A DNA stretch of 64,000 nucleotides from Tolypothrix tenuis PCC 7101 (GTDB lineage Bacteria; Cyanobacteriota; Cyanobacteriia; Cyanobacteriales; Nostocaceae), in NCBI RefSeq assembly GCF_002368295.1, contig NZ_AP018248.1, positions 1,150,477 to 1,214,476 of the forward strand. The letters are read 5' to 3'. The stretch's first letter is position 1. Every line of letters starts with the position of its first letter. A program made the position numbers and the translations under genes. The notes below the pieces were generated by a model. The model made no database searches and was not told where the DNA came from. It worked only from the letters and a program-made list of their open reading frames with translations. Positions 8,476 through 18,021 of the stretch are shown here, one piece after another.

Positions 8476-10632
8476 TTACCGATTTACTGCTGCTGCTTCC
8501 CGCGCTGCAGCTGCTTGGTCAGGATGGATACCTAAACGTGTCAGGTTGATCCGACCTTTGTTGTCAATTTCGCGCACTTTGACAATCACTTCATCGCCTA
8601 CGGCCACTTCATCTTCAACTTTGCCAACGCGGTAGTCAGCTAGTTGGGAAATGTGGATCATGCCTTCTTTACCAGGCAGAAATTCCACAAAAGCACCAAT
8701 AGGTATAATGCGGGTGACTCGTCCCACATAGACATCACCTTCGTGCAATTTACGGGTCATGCCTTGGATGATGTTTCTGGCTCTCTTCGCCTTGCTTTCA
8801 TCCACAGCGGAAATCGTGACGGTGCCATCATCTTCGATGTCAATTTTCGCGCCTGTTTCTTCAGTAATGCCTTTAATGGTCTTACCTCCAGGCCCAATCA
8901 CCAGACCAATCATGTCAGGATCAATCTTGATGGTCAATAAGCGTGGCGCATAGGGTGAGGTTTCTGTGCGTGGTGTGTCGATGGTTTGCAGCATTTTTTC
9001 TAAAATGTGCAAGCGGGCTGACTTAGCTTGATGGACTGCTTGAGCAATAATGTCCAATGACAGACCGGAAATTTTCATGTCCATTTGTAAGGCAGTAATT
9101 CCCGTATCCGTACCAGCGACTTTAAAGTCCATGTCGCCTAAAAAGTCTTCAATGCCCTGGATATCTGTGAGAACACGGACTTCTTCACCTTCTTTAATCA
9201 AACCCATCGCCGCACCACTGACGGGCTTGAGAATTGGTACACCAGCATCCATTAACGCTAGGGTAGAACCACAGACTGAACCCATCGAGGTAGAACCGTT
9301 GGAAGATAGTACTTCCGATACCACACGAATCACGTAGGGGAATTGTTCTTTAGGAGGTAGCACTGGTAACAGCGCTCTTTCTGCGAGTGCCCCGTGACCG
9401 ATTTCCCGCCGTCCTGGGGCGCGCATCGGCTTTGTTTCTCCAACAGAGAAGGGTGGGAAGTTGTAATGGTGTAAGTAACGTTTAGATTGGTCTGTTTGCA
9501 AGTCATCGTTGAGGTTTTGGGCATCTCCGGGTGTACCTAGGGTACAAGCGGATAATACTTGAGTGAGTCCGCGATTAAACAAGCCGCTACCGTGAACGCG
9601 CTTAGGTAACACATCAACTAAACAAGAAACGGGACGCACTTCATCGAGTTTGCGACCATCAACGCGGACGTTGTCTTCGATAATTTGACGGCGCATGAAG
9701 TGTTTGGTAATTTCCTTGAAGGTGTTACCAAGGGCTTTGCTATTGGCGGCTGTAGCAACGCGAACTGGGTCTTCTTCAGGGAGTTCTGCGATCGCATTGG
9801 CAATATTTTCTTTAACTACATCCAAAGCTGCATCGCGCTCTGGCTTAGTAAGTTCAAATTGCGCGAGAATTTTCTTAATCTCTTCACTGGCGCGATCGCT
9901 AATAAACTTGTCTAAAGTTTGGTCTACTTCTGGGGCTGTTGCTTGCACAATTTCTAGACCTAGTTCTGCAACCAAATCTTGTTGTGCTTTGATTAAATCC
10001 CGTACCGCTTCGTAGCCAAAATCAATCGCCTCGATGATATCGCGTTCTGGTAACTGGTTGGCTCCCGCCTCGACCATGATCACCCCATCTGGTGAACCCG
10101 CAACTATCAAATCTAGGTCTCCAGCTTCAATTTCTGCGTAGGTTGGGTTAATGACAAAGTCATCACCTACTAAACCTACCCTCACTGCTGCCATTGGGCC
10201 ATTAAAAGGAATTTGGGCAATCAGGGTAGCAATTGAAGCACCTGTCACAGCTAACACATCGGGTGGTACTTGCTCATCCATTGACAATGTCAAAGCGACG
10301 ATTTGCAAGTCATCGCGCAACCATGAAGGGAACAGCGGACGCAGGGGACGGTCTATCAGACGGCTAGTAAGAATTGTTTTTTCTGGAGGACGACCTTCAC
10401 GCCGCATGATCCCGCCGGGAATCCTACCCGCAGCATACAGTCTTTCTTCGTAATCTACTGTGAGGGGAAGAAAATCAATGCCTTCTCTGGCTTGCGATCG
10501 CGTAGCTGTTACCAAAACAGCTGTATCCCCTGATTGTATCAAAACCGACCCACCAGCCTGGGGAGCTAGTAGGCCAACCTTCAGTCGAATATCCCGTCCG
10601 TCAAAGGATATTGACTTATCAACTTCTGTCAT
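8476..10632 (-). CDS. pnp: Polyribonucleotide nucleotidyltransferase (PNPase)
   Basis: PNPase is the phosphorolytic 3'-5' exoribonuclease that degrades mRNA and makes heteropolymeric tails in cyanobacteria. All domains are present in 718 residues: two RNase PH domains separated by a helical linker, a KH domain (IGLVIGPGGKTIKGITEETG, about 575-620) and an S1 domain (DVYVGRVTRIIPIGAFVEF, about 633-700). It starts at an ATG. A GNAT acetyltransferase gene sits about 100 bp upstream on the same strand and could be co-transcribed. Confidence 0.97.
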   Translation of the reverse strand: MTEVDKSISFDGRDIRLKVGLLAPQAGGSVLIQSGDTAVLVTATRSQAREGIDFLPLTVDYEERLYAAGRIPGGIMRREGRPPEKTILTSRLIDRPLRPLFPSWLRDDLQIVALTLSMDEQVPPDVLAVTGASIATLIAQIPFNGPMAAVRVGLVGDDFVINPTYAEIEAGDLDLIVAGSPDGVIMVEAGANQLPERDIIEAIDFGYEAVRDLIKAQQDLVAELGLEIVQATAPEVDQTLDKFISDRASEEIKKILAQFELTKPERDAALDVVKENIANAIAELPEEDPVRVATAANSKALGNTFKEITKHFMRRQIIEDNVRVDGRKLDEVRPVSCLVDVLPKRVHGSGLFNRGLTQVLSACTLGTPGDAQNLNDDLQTDQSKRYLHHYNFPPFSVGETKPMRAPGRREIGHGALAERALLPVLPPKEQFPYVIRVVSEVLSSNGSTSMGSVCGSTLALMDAGVPILKPVSGAAMGLIKEGEEVRVLTDIQGIEDFLGDMDFKVAGTDTGITALQMDMKISGLSLDIIAQAVHQAKSARLHILEKMLQTIDTPRTETSPYAPRLLTIKIDPDMIGLVIGPGGKTIKGITEETGAKIDIEDDGTVTISAVDESKAKRARNIIQGMTRKLHEGDVYVGRVTRIIPIGAFVEFLPGKEGMIHISQLADYRVGKVEDEVAVGDEVIVKVREIDNKGRINLTRLGIHPDQAAAAREAAAVNR

Positions 10633-10734
10633 TCAGTTTTTTTTCCTTCTATGCACGCTATTCTCTCTCTGTGGCAATCCTAACATTTCTGCCCTCTGGC
10701 TGGCTTCAGGTACATACAAAGATAAACAACTTTG

Positions 10735-11280
10735 TCAACATAAAGCACGATACATCATCAGTGCGTCTACCGTTTGCCCATCAGCTAACTTAGCAGCTTG
10801 GGGAATGCGTCCAATAATCTCAAATCCCAATGTCTGCCACAGGGTAATTGACGGTATATTAGTTTCAAAGACCAAATTAAACATTACTGCCTCGTAGCCC
10901 AGACTAGTTGCGATCACTAGCATCGCCTCTCCCATAAACCGCCCTATCCCCTGACCCCGCAATTGTGGTTGTACAATAAAACCAGCGTTGCAAATATGGC
11001 TACATCGGCCGGGAAAATTTGGTTTTAGATAAAAAGCCCCTAATATATCTTTGGCTTTGTGTGTAGCACCCTGCTCAACAGACCTAACAACAAAGGCATC
11101 CTGACTCAACCAATAAGCCGCAAATTCTGCCAAAGAAAGGGGTTGCTTTTGAGGATAGGTTTTACCTTCAGTAATTACTAGATTTAATAATGCTCTCACT
11201 TCTTCCTGTTCTTGCGGATGCATATAATCTAGTTCTACAGTTATGCCATTTTTTATAACTTGATGATGGGGCAATTGCAT
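10735..11280 (-). CDS. GNAT-family N-acetyltransferase
   Basis: This is a single-domain GNAT acyltransferase of 181 residues. Acetyl-CoA binding is marked by NAGFIVQPQLRGQGIGRFMG (about residues 98-117), which has the family's R/Q-x-x-G-x-G/A pattern. A C-terminal ITLWQTLGFEIIGRIPQA follows, the usual last strand-helix of the fold. The substrate is unknown. It lies upstream of pnp on the same strand. Confidence 0.88.
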   Translation of the reverse strand: MQLPHHQVIKNGITVELDYMHPQEQEEVRALLNLVITEGKTYPQKQPLSLAEFAAYWLSQDAFVVRSVEQGATHKAKDILGAFYLKPNFPGRCSHICNAGFIVQPQLRGQGIGRFMGEAMLVIATSLGYEAVMFNLVFETNIPSITLWQTLGFEIIGRIPQAAKLADGQTVDALMMYRALC

Positions 11281-11655
11281 TATTATAAATTTGTATTTAT
11301 CCTTACTTTTTCCATGTTAATTATATTAAATCAAGGATAAATTAAATATTAAAAATGGCAAATTTAAAAATTAAATATAGTAAAGATGCCAGCCAAATTA
11401 ATATTTATTTGTAACCTATTATATAAGTGAAAAATTTTTATTTGTTATTTGTATGGTGATACCCTACATAGATAAATCAAGCAAGTGCTGCTACATATGA
11501 AGATAGGAAGATTAGGAGTTTGATTAAATAAATTCAAAAACTTAGAGATGCAGAAATCATATATCGATATCTTAAAGTAATTAACCTCACGGATGATTGA
11601 CGAATTTATTCTTGATTTAAGTAAAGCATATAAGTAGTTGAACGGTAGTTAGGAA
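11281..11655. other. Intergenic, AT-rich, no gene seen
   Basis: This divergent region lies between the GNAT gene and the SNF2 helicase. It is strongly AT-rich and presumably holds both promoters. I see no repeat or RNA. Confidence 0.5.
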
Positions 11656-14600
11656 ATGGCAATTTTACACGGTATTTGGTTAAATAAACAGCAAAACAGT
11701 AGTTTATTTATTTGGGGAGAAACTTGGCGTTCTGCACAGGATAATGCTGATGGTAATGTTGGTTTTGATATTTCATTAAATCCCTTGGCAATGGCACCAC
11801 AAGAGTTAAGCGAGTGGTTGCGTTCGCGAAATCTGATAATTCCTAATTTAATTCCAGAACCCCAGGTAGCTGTTAGCACTGGCAGAAAACGTCAAAGTGC
11901 AACTGTTACGGAAGTAAAATTGCCCAGCGAATCCCAAATTATTGCTTTACCAACTCAAATATCAGCAGGCGGTATTTTTCCGGTACATTCTGCGGTTGTG
12001 GAAACGCTAATATCTTCTCAAGCACCAGAATCACAGCAATATCTGCACCCTTGGCGAGTGGAGGGTTTTTGCTTAAACCCCAACGCCGCTATGAAATTTT
12101 TGGCTTCTCTCCCCTTAAGTAGTATTAGCGGCAATGATGCCTTTTTAAGCGGAGATTTAAGCTTTTGGTCGCAAATAGCTAGATGGAGTTTAGATTTAAT
12201 TTCTAGATGTAAATTTCTGCCTAATATTTCTAAAGAAACTGATAGTTTTGTTGCTAGTTGGCAAGTACTTTTAGATAGTGGTGTAGATAGCACAAGGTTA
12301 GAGAAATTTTCTCAGTTGATGCCTTTAGCTTGTCGGACATATCAAATAGAGACTGGAGAAATAAATCAATCTCAAATATATATAGATTTGCCTTTGCAGC
12401 CGCAAGAATTACTATTAGGGTTTCTCAACAGTACAATTGATGCCCAAGTGCGAGAAATGATTGGTTCTCAACCCTTAGTGGAAAATAGGGTAATGGCATC
12501 TTTACCCGCTGGAGTGCGACAGTGGTTGCAAAGCTTAACGAGTGAATCGGCAAAAGTTAGTGCAGATGCAATTGGTGTGGATAGGTTACAAGCAGCAATG
12601 AATGCTTGGACGATGCCGCTACAATACCAATTAACTTATAAAAGTTTGTTTCGCACTTGCTTTGAATTGCGATCGCCTGAAGCTGGGGAATCGGAATGGA
12701 AATTGATATATTACTTACAAGCTGCCGACGATCCAGAATTTTTAGTAGATGCAGCAACGATTTGGCAGCATCCAGTTGAGCAATTAGTCTATCAAAATCG
12801 CACCATTGAACAACCCCAAGAAACATTCCTGCGTGGTTTGGGATTAGCTTCGCGATTATATCCCGCGATCGCACCTAGTTTAGAAAGTGAATATCCGGAT
12901 TCATTTAGCCTTAACCCCATCCAGGCTTATGAATTTATTAAGTCTGTTGCTTGGAGATTGGAAGATAGTGGCTTAGGGGTAGTTTTACCGCCCAGCCTGG
13001 CAAATCGTGAAGGATGGGCGAATCGTTTGGGTTTAAAAATAACCGCCGAAACACCCAATCAAAAGCAAGGACGCTTAGGATTACAGAGTTTACTTAATTT
13101 TCAATGGAAATTGGCAATTGGCGGACAAACGATTTCTAAAGCCCAATTTGATCGGTTGGTAGCATTAAATAGCCCGCTAGTAGAAATTAACGGCGAGTGG
13201 GTAGAGTTACGTCCCCAAGATATTAAAACAGCTCAAGCATTTTTTGCTTCTCGAAAAGAAAAAATGTCTCTCTCCTTAGAAGATGCTTTGCGCTTGGGTA
13301 CAGGAGATACCCAAGCTATTGAGAAATTACCAGTCGTGAGTTTTGAAGCATCTGGCGCATTACAAGAATTAATTGGGGCCTTAACCAATAATCAGGCGAT
13401 CGCACCTTTACCTACACCAGCTAACTTTAAAGGACAGTTGCGACCTTATCAACAACGCGGTGCTGCTTGGCTAGCCTTCCTCGAACGCTGGGGTTTGGGT
13501 GCTTGTCTCGCAGACGACATGGGTTTAGGAAAAACCGTGCAGTTTATCGCTTTTCTATTACACCTCAAAGAACAAGATGCATTAGAAAAACCCACTCTCT
13601 TAGTTTGTCCGACTTCTGTATTAGGCAACTGGGAACGAGAAGTTAAAAGATTTGCGCCCACACTCAAAATTTTACAATATCACGGTGATAAACGCCCCAA
13701 AGGTAAGGCGTTTACAGATGCGGTGAAAAAGTACAATTTAGTCGTTACTAGTTACTCACTAATTCACCGAGATTTAAAATCACTGCAGAGTGTTGAGTGG
13801 CAAGCCCTAGTATTAGATGAAGCGCAGAATGTGAAAAATTCTGATGCCAAGCAATCTCAAGCAGTTCGGCAATTAGAAGCTACATTTCGTATTGCGTTGA
13901 CTGGTACGCCAGTAGAAAACAGATTGCAAGAACTTTGGTCTATTTTAGACTTTCTCAATCCTGGTTATTTGGGAAACAAGCAGTTCTTTCAACGCAGGTT
14001 TGCCATGCCAATTGAAAAGTATGGCGATTCTGCTTCATTGAATCAGTTGCGTTCATTAGTGCAACCATTTATTCTGCGGCGACTGAAAACAGATCGTGAT
14101 ATTATTCAAGACTTGCCCGAAAAGCAAGAAATGACGGTATTTTGTGGGCTAACTCCCGAACAAGCGACGCTTTATCAAAAAGTGGTGGAAGAATCTTTAG
14201 CAGATATTGATACCGCCACAGGATTGCAACGCCGAGGAATGATTTTAGCTTTATTAATTAAGCTCAAACAAGTCTGCAATCATCCAGCCCAATATTTAAA
14301 AGCAGCCAGTTTAGACAAATATCATTCCGGCAAACTTCAGCGATTGGATGAAATGTTAGAAGAAGCTTTAGCAGAAGGCGATCGCGCTTTAATTTTCACC
14401 CAATTTGCCGAGTGGGGTAAATTACTCAAACCCCATTTAGAAAAACAGCTAGGACGCGAAATATTTTTCTTATACGGTAGCACTAGTAAAAAACAACGTG
14501 AGGAAATGATTGACCGTTTCCAACACGATCCCCAAGGGCCACCAATTATGATTCTCTCCTTAAAAGCTGGGGGTGTAGGGTTAAATTTAACCAGGGCAAA

Positions 14601-14880
14601 TCATGTCTTCCACTTTGATAGATGGTGGAACCCCGCAGTTGAAAATCAAGCTACAGATAGAGTATTTCGAATTGGTCAAACTCGCAATGTCCAAGTACAT
14701 AAATTTGTTTGTACAGGCACATTAGAAGAGAAAATTCATGACATGATCGAAAGTAAAAAACAACTTGCAGAACAGGTTGTAGGCGCTGGAGAAGATTGGC
14801 TAACTGAACTAGATACAGACCAACTACGCAATTTACTTTTACTAGATCGCAGTTCTGTAATTGAAGAAGATGCAGAATAA
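11656..14880 (+). CDS. SNF2-family DEAD/DEAH helicase
   Basis: This 1074-residue SNF2/RapA-like ATPase has a long bacterial N-terminal region (about residues 1-580). The motor follows: ADDMGLGKT (Walker A, 619-627), LVLDEAQ (Walker B, about 718-724), ALTGTPVENRLQELWS (motif III), then the C-terminal lobe with LKAGGVGLNLT and FRIGQTRNV (motifs V and VI). Such proteins translocate on duplex DNA and remodel DNA-protein complexes. A SWIM zinc-finger gene begins about 100 bp downstream on the same strand, a recurrent pairing in bacteria. Confidence 0.94.
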   Translation: MAILHGIWLNKQQNSSLFIWGETWRSAQDNADGNVGFDISLNPLAMAPQELSEWLRSRNLIIPNLIPEPQVAVSTGRKRQSATVTEVKLPSESQIIALPTQISAGGIFPVHSAVVETLISSQAPESQQYLHPWRVEGFCLNPNAAMKFLASLPLSSISGNDAFLSGDLSFWSQIARWSLDLISRCKFLPNISKETDSFVASWQVLLDSGVDSTRLEKFSQLMPLACRTYQIETGEINQSQIYIDLPLQPQELLLGFLNSTIDAQVREMIGSQPLVENRVMASLPAGVRQWLQSLTSESAKVSADAIGVDRLQAAMNAWTMPLQYQLTYKSLFRTCFELRSPEAGESEWKLIYYLQAADDPEFLVDAATIWQHPVEQLVYQNRTIEQPQETFLRGLGLASRLYPAIAPSLESEYPDSFSLNPIQAYEFIKSVAWRLEDSGLGVVLPPSLANREGWANRLGLKITAETPNQKQGRLGLQSLLNFQWKLAIGGQTISKAQFDRLVALNSPLVEINGEWVELRPQDIKTAQAFFASRKEKMSLSLEDALRLGTGDTQAIEKLPVVSFEASGALQELIGALTNNQAIAPLPTPANFKGQLRPYQQRGAAWLAFLERWGLGACLADDMGLGKTVQFIAFLLHLKEQDALEKPTLLVCPTSVLGNWEREVKRFAPTLKILQYHGDKRPKGKAFTDAVKKYNLVVTSYSLIHRDLKSLQSVEWQALVLDEAQNVKNSDAKQSQAVRQLEATFRIALTGTPVENRLQELWSILDFLNPGYLGNKQFFQRRFAMPIEKYGDSASLNQLRSLVQPFILRRLKTDRDIIQDLPEKQEMTVFCGLTPEQATLYQKVVEESLADIDTATGLQRRGMILALLIKLKQVCNHPAQYLKAASLDKYHSGKLQRLDEMLEEALAEGDRALIFTQFAEWGKLLKPHLEKQLGREIFFLYGSTSKKQREEMIDRFQHDPQGPPIMILSLKAGGVGLNLTRANHVFHFDRWWNPAVENQATDRVFRIGQTRNVQVHKFVCTGTLEEKIHDMIESKKQLAEQVVGAGEDWLTELDTDQLRNLLLLDRSSVIEEDAE

Positions 14881-14918
14881 TTCGTAATTCGTAATTCGTA
14901 ATTCGTAATTCGTAATTA
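14879..14918. repeat. TAATTCG heptamer tandem repeat
   Basis: About five copies of a TAATTCG heptamer run from the stop codon of the SNF2 gene into the spacer before the SWIM gene. It is an STRR-type repeat. Confidence 0.85.
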
Positions 14919-14983
14919 CAACCTTTTCCCTTTCCCCCTTCACCCTTCCCCAAAAAATAAAATTATCAACTTGAATATTAATC

Positions 14984-15820
14984 ATGACTAATTACACCCT
15001 ACAAGCCAGCCGTGAATGGTGGTCACAAAGATGGCTCGATTTATTAGATTCCTATCGCTTTAAAAAACGTTTAGAACGTGCGAGAAACTATTCTCGTCAG
15101 GGCAATGTCCTCAGCATTGAATTTAAAGGTGCAAAGGTATTAGCCAGGGTACAAGGTAGCGAACCAGAACCTTATAAGGTATCACTTTCCTTAGACCCTT
15201 TTAGTGATGAAGAATGGAGTTATGTAATTGAAAGTATGTCCAAAAAGGCAATTTTTGCCGCTAAGTTATTAGCAGGAGAAATGCCCCAAAATATTGAAGA
15301 AGTATTCACTGCTAATGGACTTTCCTTATTTCCTTTTACCTTGTCAGATGTCCGCAGTAAATGCTCTTGCCCTGATAAAGCGAATCCTTGTAAACACGTA
15401 GGTGCTGTGTATTATCAATTAGGCGATCGCTTCAGCGAAGACCCCTTTGTCTTATTTAAATTGCGCGGACGTACCAAAGAACAAATTATCAGCGATTTAC
15501 GCCAATTACGTAGCGCTAAAATTGAGGTTTCATCAACAGAAACATCTGATATTCAACAGTCAGTTACTAATAATCAAAATACAATTAAACTTGAATCATT
15601 CTGGCACTATAATGAACCACTTGATTCTTCTCTAGTCGTCATTGCGCCCAGTGGTAGCGAAACTGTATTAGATGTATTAGGCCCCATTCCCCTAGCTAAA
15701 GAAGAAGAGAACATCGGCAATTTAACCGCTAGTGATGTCGTCATGAAATATTTGCAGACAGTTTACCAAGATGTTAGACAAAAAGCGGTTTTAGCCGCAA
15801 TGAATGTGGGAGGGGCTTAA
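14984..15820 (+). CDS. SWIM zinc-finger protein, partner of the SNF2 helicase
   Basis: This 278-residue protein has a SWIM zinc-binding motif, CSCPDKANPCKH (C127, C129, C136, H138), in the order C-x-C-x(n)-C-x-H. SWIM domains bind DNA or protein and in bacteria are commonly encoded beside SNF2 helicases, as here. The N-terminal part (about 1-110) is basic with several Arg and Trp residues. The C-terminal third has no family I recognise. It probably forms a complex with the upstream helicase; its cellular role, DNA repair or defence, cannot be decided from sequence. Confidence 0.9.
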   Translation: MTNYTLQASREWWSQRWLDLLDSYRFKKRLERARNYSRQGNVLSIEFKGAKVLARVQGSEPEPYKVSLSLDPFSDEEWSYVIESMSKKAIFAAKLLAGEMPQNIEEVFTANGLSLFPFTLSDVRSKCSCPDKANPCKHVGAVYYQLGDRFSEDPFVLFKLRGRTKEQIISDLRQLRSAKIEVSSTETSDIQQSVTNNQNTIKLESFWHYNEPLDSSLVVIAPSGSETVLDVLGPIPLAKEEENIGNLTASDVVMKYLQTVYQDVRQKAVLAAMNVGGA

Positions 15821-15870
15821 TACAGCCTAAATTGCATGAGGTACAAATTGACTACCTTATAACGTGAAAA

Positions 15871-16036
15871 TGGGCATAGGGCATGGGAAACACCCACGCC
15901 CAAACATGAAAATTTGTCTTTCCCATGACAGCAGTAGCCTCTCCTGTCGGAGACGCTACACTTAGCTTGCTTCCCCGCACAGGAAACCCAAGCTGCCCAA
16001 AGCAATGTCTCCCCAATCCCCCATGCCCTATGCCCA
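15871..16036. repeat. Intergenic element with 17-bp terminal inverted repeats
   Basis: TGGGCATAGGGCATGGG (15871-15887) is the exact reverse complement of the sequence at 16020-16036. The interior includes a second hairpin, GTAGC-CTCTCC/GGAGAC-GCTAC, which is a motif common between cyanobacterial genes. It lies between the SWIM gene and the 16223 gene. It resembles a folded non-autonomous repeat; no target duplication was found. Confidence 0.6.
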
Positions 16037-16222
16037 ATACCTCACTACTGATAAAATGCTGATAATGCGTTATACTTCGTTAACGCCCCTATAATAACCA
16101 CAGGGGTGATTTTGGTTGGTAAATTTTCACCTCAAAAACCGAAAAATAATTTTACATTCGGGGTTGTATTTATTACAGGTGGTTGAATGCTATAAATTGC
16201 AGAGTAATCTGGTCAAACCCAC

Positions 16223-16591
16223 ATGGAAGCCCAAACTAAAGTTATTTCGGTACAATTATCTGATGGTACAAATGTAAGAGTCGAAGCTACCCTCATTGGG
16301 GAGCGTAAATTAACTATCCCCACTCGACCTTTTAAAGAAGTCACTATTGCCATTGAATCTCTGAGTAGGGATATTGCAGAAGTCATCCAGAAAGTGAACC
16401 CCGATAAGGCTAGCGTAAAATTTGGTATAGAAATTAGTCTGGAATCAGGTAAACTCTCACCTATATTAGTGAAAGGTACCTCCACGGCCAATCTGGAGAT
16501 TACTTTAGAATGGGGGCAAACTCCTATAGAGGAACTAAAAATTCCCAATTCCATAGTTAAGCAGGAATCTCCTCTAAATATGGGCGCTTAG
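16223..16591 (+). CDS. CU044_2847 / trypsin-co-occurring-domain-like protein
   Basis: This 122-residue protein starts at an ATG. The C-terminal half, SVKFGIEISLESGK followed by ANLEITLEW (about residues 63-97), matches my recollection of the CU044_2847 or trypsin-co-occurring domain family (pattern VxFGxxLSxExG ... AxxxVTLxW). The N-terminal strand region is also compatible (VQLSDGTNVRVEAT). Members usually accompany trypsin-like, caspase-like or NTPase effectors in predicted conflict systems. No such partner is adjacent here, so the gene looks orphaned or acts with a distant effector. Confidence 0.65.
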   Translation: MEAQTKVISVQLSDGTNVRVEATLIGERKLTIPTRPFKEVTIAIESLSRDIAEVIQKVNPDKASVKFGIEISLESGKLSPILVKGTSTANLEITLEWGQTPIEELKIPNSIVKQESPLNMGA

Positions 16592-16687
16592 ACTAGGGGC
16601 TAAAAGTTTTATTTAATACTTAACACTCAGCATTATTTATCTCCCTCTATAATTAAGGATTTCTACAGGTTAGTTAGTTTGATTGTT

Positions 16688-16873
16688 TTATTGTCCAAAC
16701 TCTAATCGTGCTTTTTCAACCAAATCTGCTGTGATGACATCTTGCTTTGCTTGACGAGCTAGCTGCTCAATTCGCGCTTTTGCTTGCGTGCGTACAAAAA
16801 AGGGAATATTTTTTAGTTTTTCTTTTGCTTCTGCTGTCCATCCCAATGAATCTGAAAATTTTGGTTCACTCAT
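16688..16873 (-). CDS. PCP_red-domain small protein
   Basis: This 61-residue protein contains LGWTAEAKEKLKNIPFFVR and then AKARIEQLARQAKQDVITAD. That is the short domain found at the C-terminus of the light-independent protochlorophyllide reductase B subunit (PCP_red family). Free-standing copies are common in cyanobacteria and their role is unknown. It starts at an ATG. It has the normal length for a stand-alone copy, and nothing nearby belongs to chlorophyll synthesis except chlI, 3.5 kb away. Confidence 0.82.
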   Translation of the reverse strand: MSEPKFSDSLGWTAEAKEKLKNIPFFVRTQAKARIEQLARQAKQDVITADLVEKARLEFGQ

Positions 16874-17298
16874 AATTTAGTATCCTTTTTTCAGTAATAC
16901 CAAGATATCAATACCAAGTATTGAAATAAACTTTGTATACCTTTCCTAATGACCTAAATTATGTCATGTGGCGGCAACAGCAAATAAAAATAAAATATAA
17001 AATACTCAGTAAATAACGAGTATCTGGGAATTACCAAAGATTGAAAAGGTAGGTAGCAATACAGTTCAGTGAAAGATAATTTTAGGTTGTGTTGAGCGAT
17101 AGCGAAACCCAACAAAGCCTCTCTGATGTTGGGTTACTCTACGGAAAAAGTAAAATTTTACTGGGCACGTAAATTTTCAGGAAAATTACTCAATATCTTT
17201 CCATGTCTGCTTTAGAGGAATGCTTGTTCCAAAATCTATTTAGAGACAGAGTATTACTATTTAATTTGTTTGTCTTGAAGGAGTTGGTGAGAATCACC
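16874..17298. other. Intergenic region with solo repeat end and hairpin
   Basis: There is no gene. It contains GTAGCAATACAGTTCAGT at 17052-17069, identical to the left end of the MITE-like element at 24207. It also has a hairpin AACCCAACA/TGTTGGGTT (17106-17114 with 17127-17135), a motif frequent in cyanobacterial spacers. Confidence 0.6.
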
Positions 17299-18021
17299 TC
17301 ATCCTCCTAAATCGCGTAGCAATGCCTCTACCCTAGTTACACCATCAAAGTCATTCTTTCTTTGATATAAATCACGAGCTTTGTTGAGTAAAGTAGTAGC
17401 TTGTTTGCTTTGCCGTCTTTGCTTATACATTGAACCCATTAACTCATAGGTTTGGGCATTGTTGCGATCAATATTAATTGCTTGTTCGTATGCCCAGTTA
17501 GCTGCTTCGTAGTCTCCCAGACGAGCCTGAGTCACAGCTAATCCTAGATAAGCATTCAGATTGTTACGGTTTAATTGAATTGCACGGCGATAAGCTTCTT
17601 TTGCTCCAGGAGTGTCGCCCATATTACCTTTGATGTAACCCACGGCGTAATAAAAATCGCCGTTATTGGGGGTAATAGCTAGAGCGCGACGATAAGCTGT
17701 TAGTGCTGCCTGAAAATTTCCTTGTTGAGCATATAAATAGCCAATTCCTGAATGAATTTTGGCATTTTTAGGTTCAAGGCTGGCTGCTTGTTGATAAACA
17801 GAGATTGCTCCATTATAATCACCCGCATCTACTAGCCTCCGCCCTTCTTCTAGCAATTGCTTAACTTCTGGATTTCTGGCTTGAGATAACAAAACTTGTG
17901 CTTGAGCCGCAGGAGATATAGGAACGACAAAACTTCCTAATAGCAGCAGACTTACTATAAATGATATCCGTTTGTACACAGTAAATTTCCTGAATTTATA
18001 GGGAACTTTTTTCTTGTACAT
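17299..18021 (-). CDS. TPR-repeat secreted or membrane-attached protein
   Basis: This 240-residue protein has an N-terminal hydrophobic segment (ISFIVSLLLLGSFVVPISPAA, about residues 19-39) ending near AAQAQV, probably a signal peptide. About four to five tetratricopeptide repeats follow (LEPKNAKIHSGIGYLYAQQG, ITPNNGDFYYAVGYIKGNMG, LNRNNLNAYLGLAVTQARLG and IDRNNAQTYELMGSMYKQRR). It is likely a periplasmic or lumenal protein-interaction scaffold. No partner can be read from its neighbours. Confidence 0.88.
   Translation of the reverse strand: MYKKKVPYKFRKFTVYKRISFIVSLLLLGSFVVPISPAAQAQVLLSQARNPEVKQLLEEGRRLVDAGDYNGAISVYQQAASLEPKNAKIHSGIGYLYAQQGNFQAALTAYRRALAITPNNGDFYYAVGYIKGNMGDTPGAKEAYRRAIQLNRNNLNAYLGLAVTQARLGDYEAANWAYEQAINIDRNNAQTYELMGSMYKQRRQSKQATTLLNKARDLYQRKNDFDGVTRVEALLRDLGG

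Noticed and set aside
9050..10015. Several plus-strand ORFs inside pnp
   Set aside because: They are antisense shadows of the PNPase coding region.
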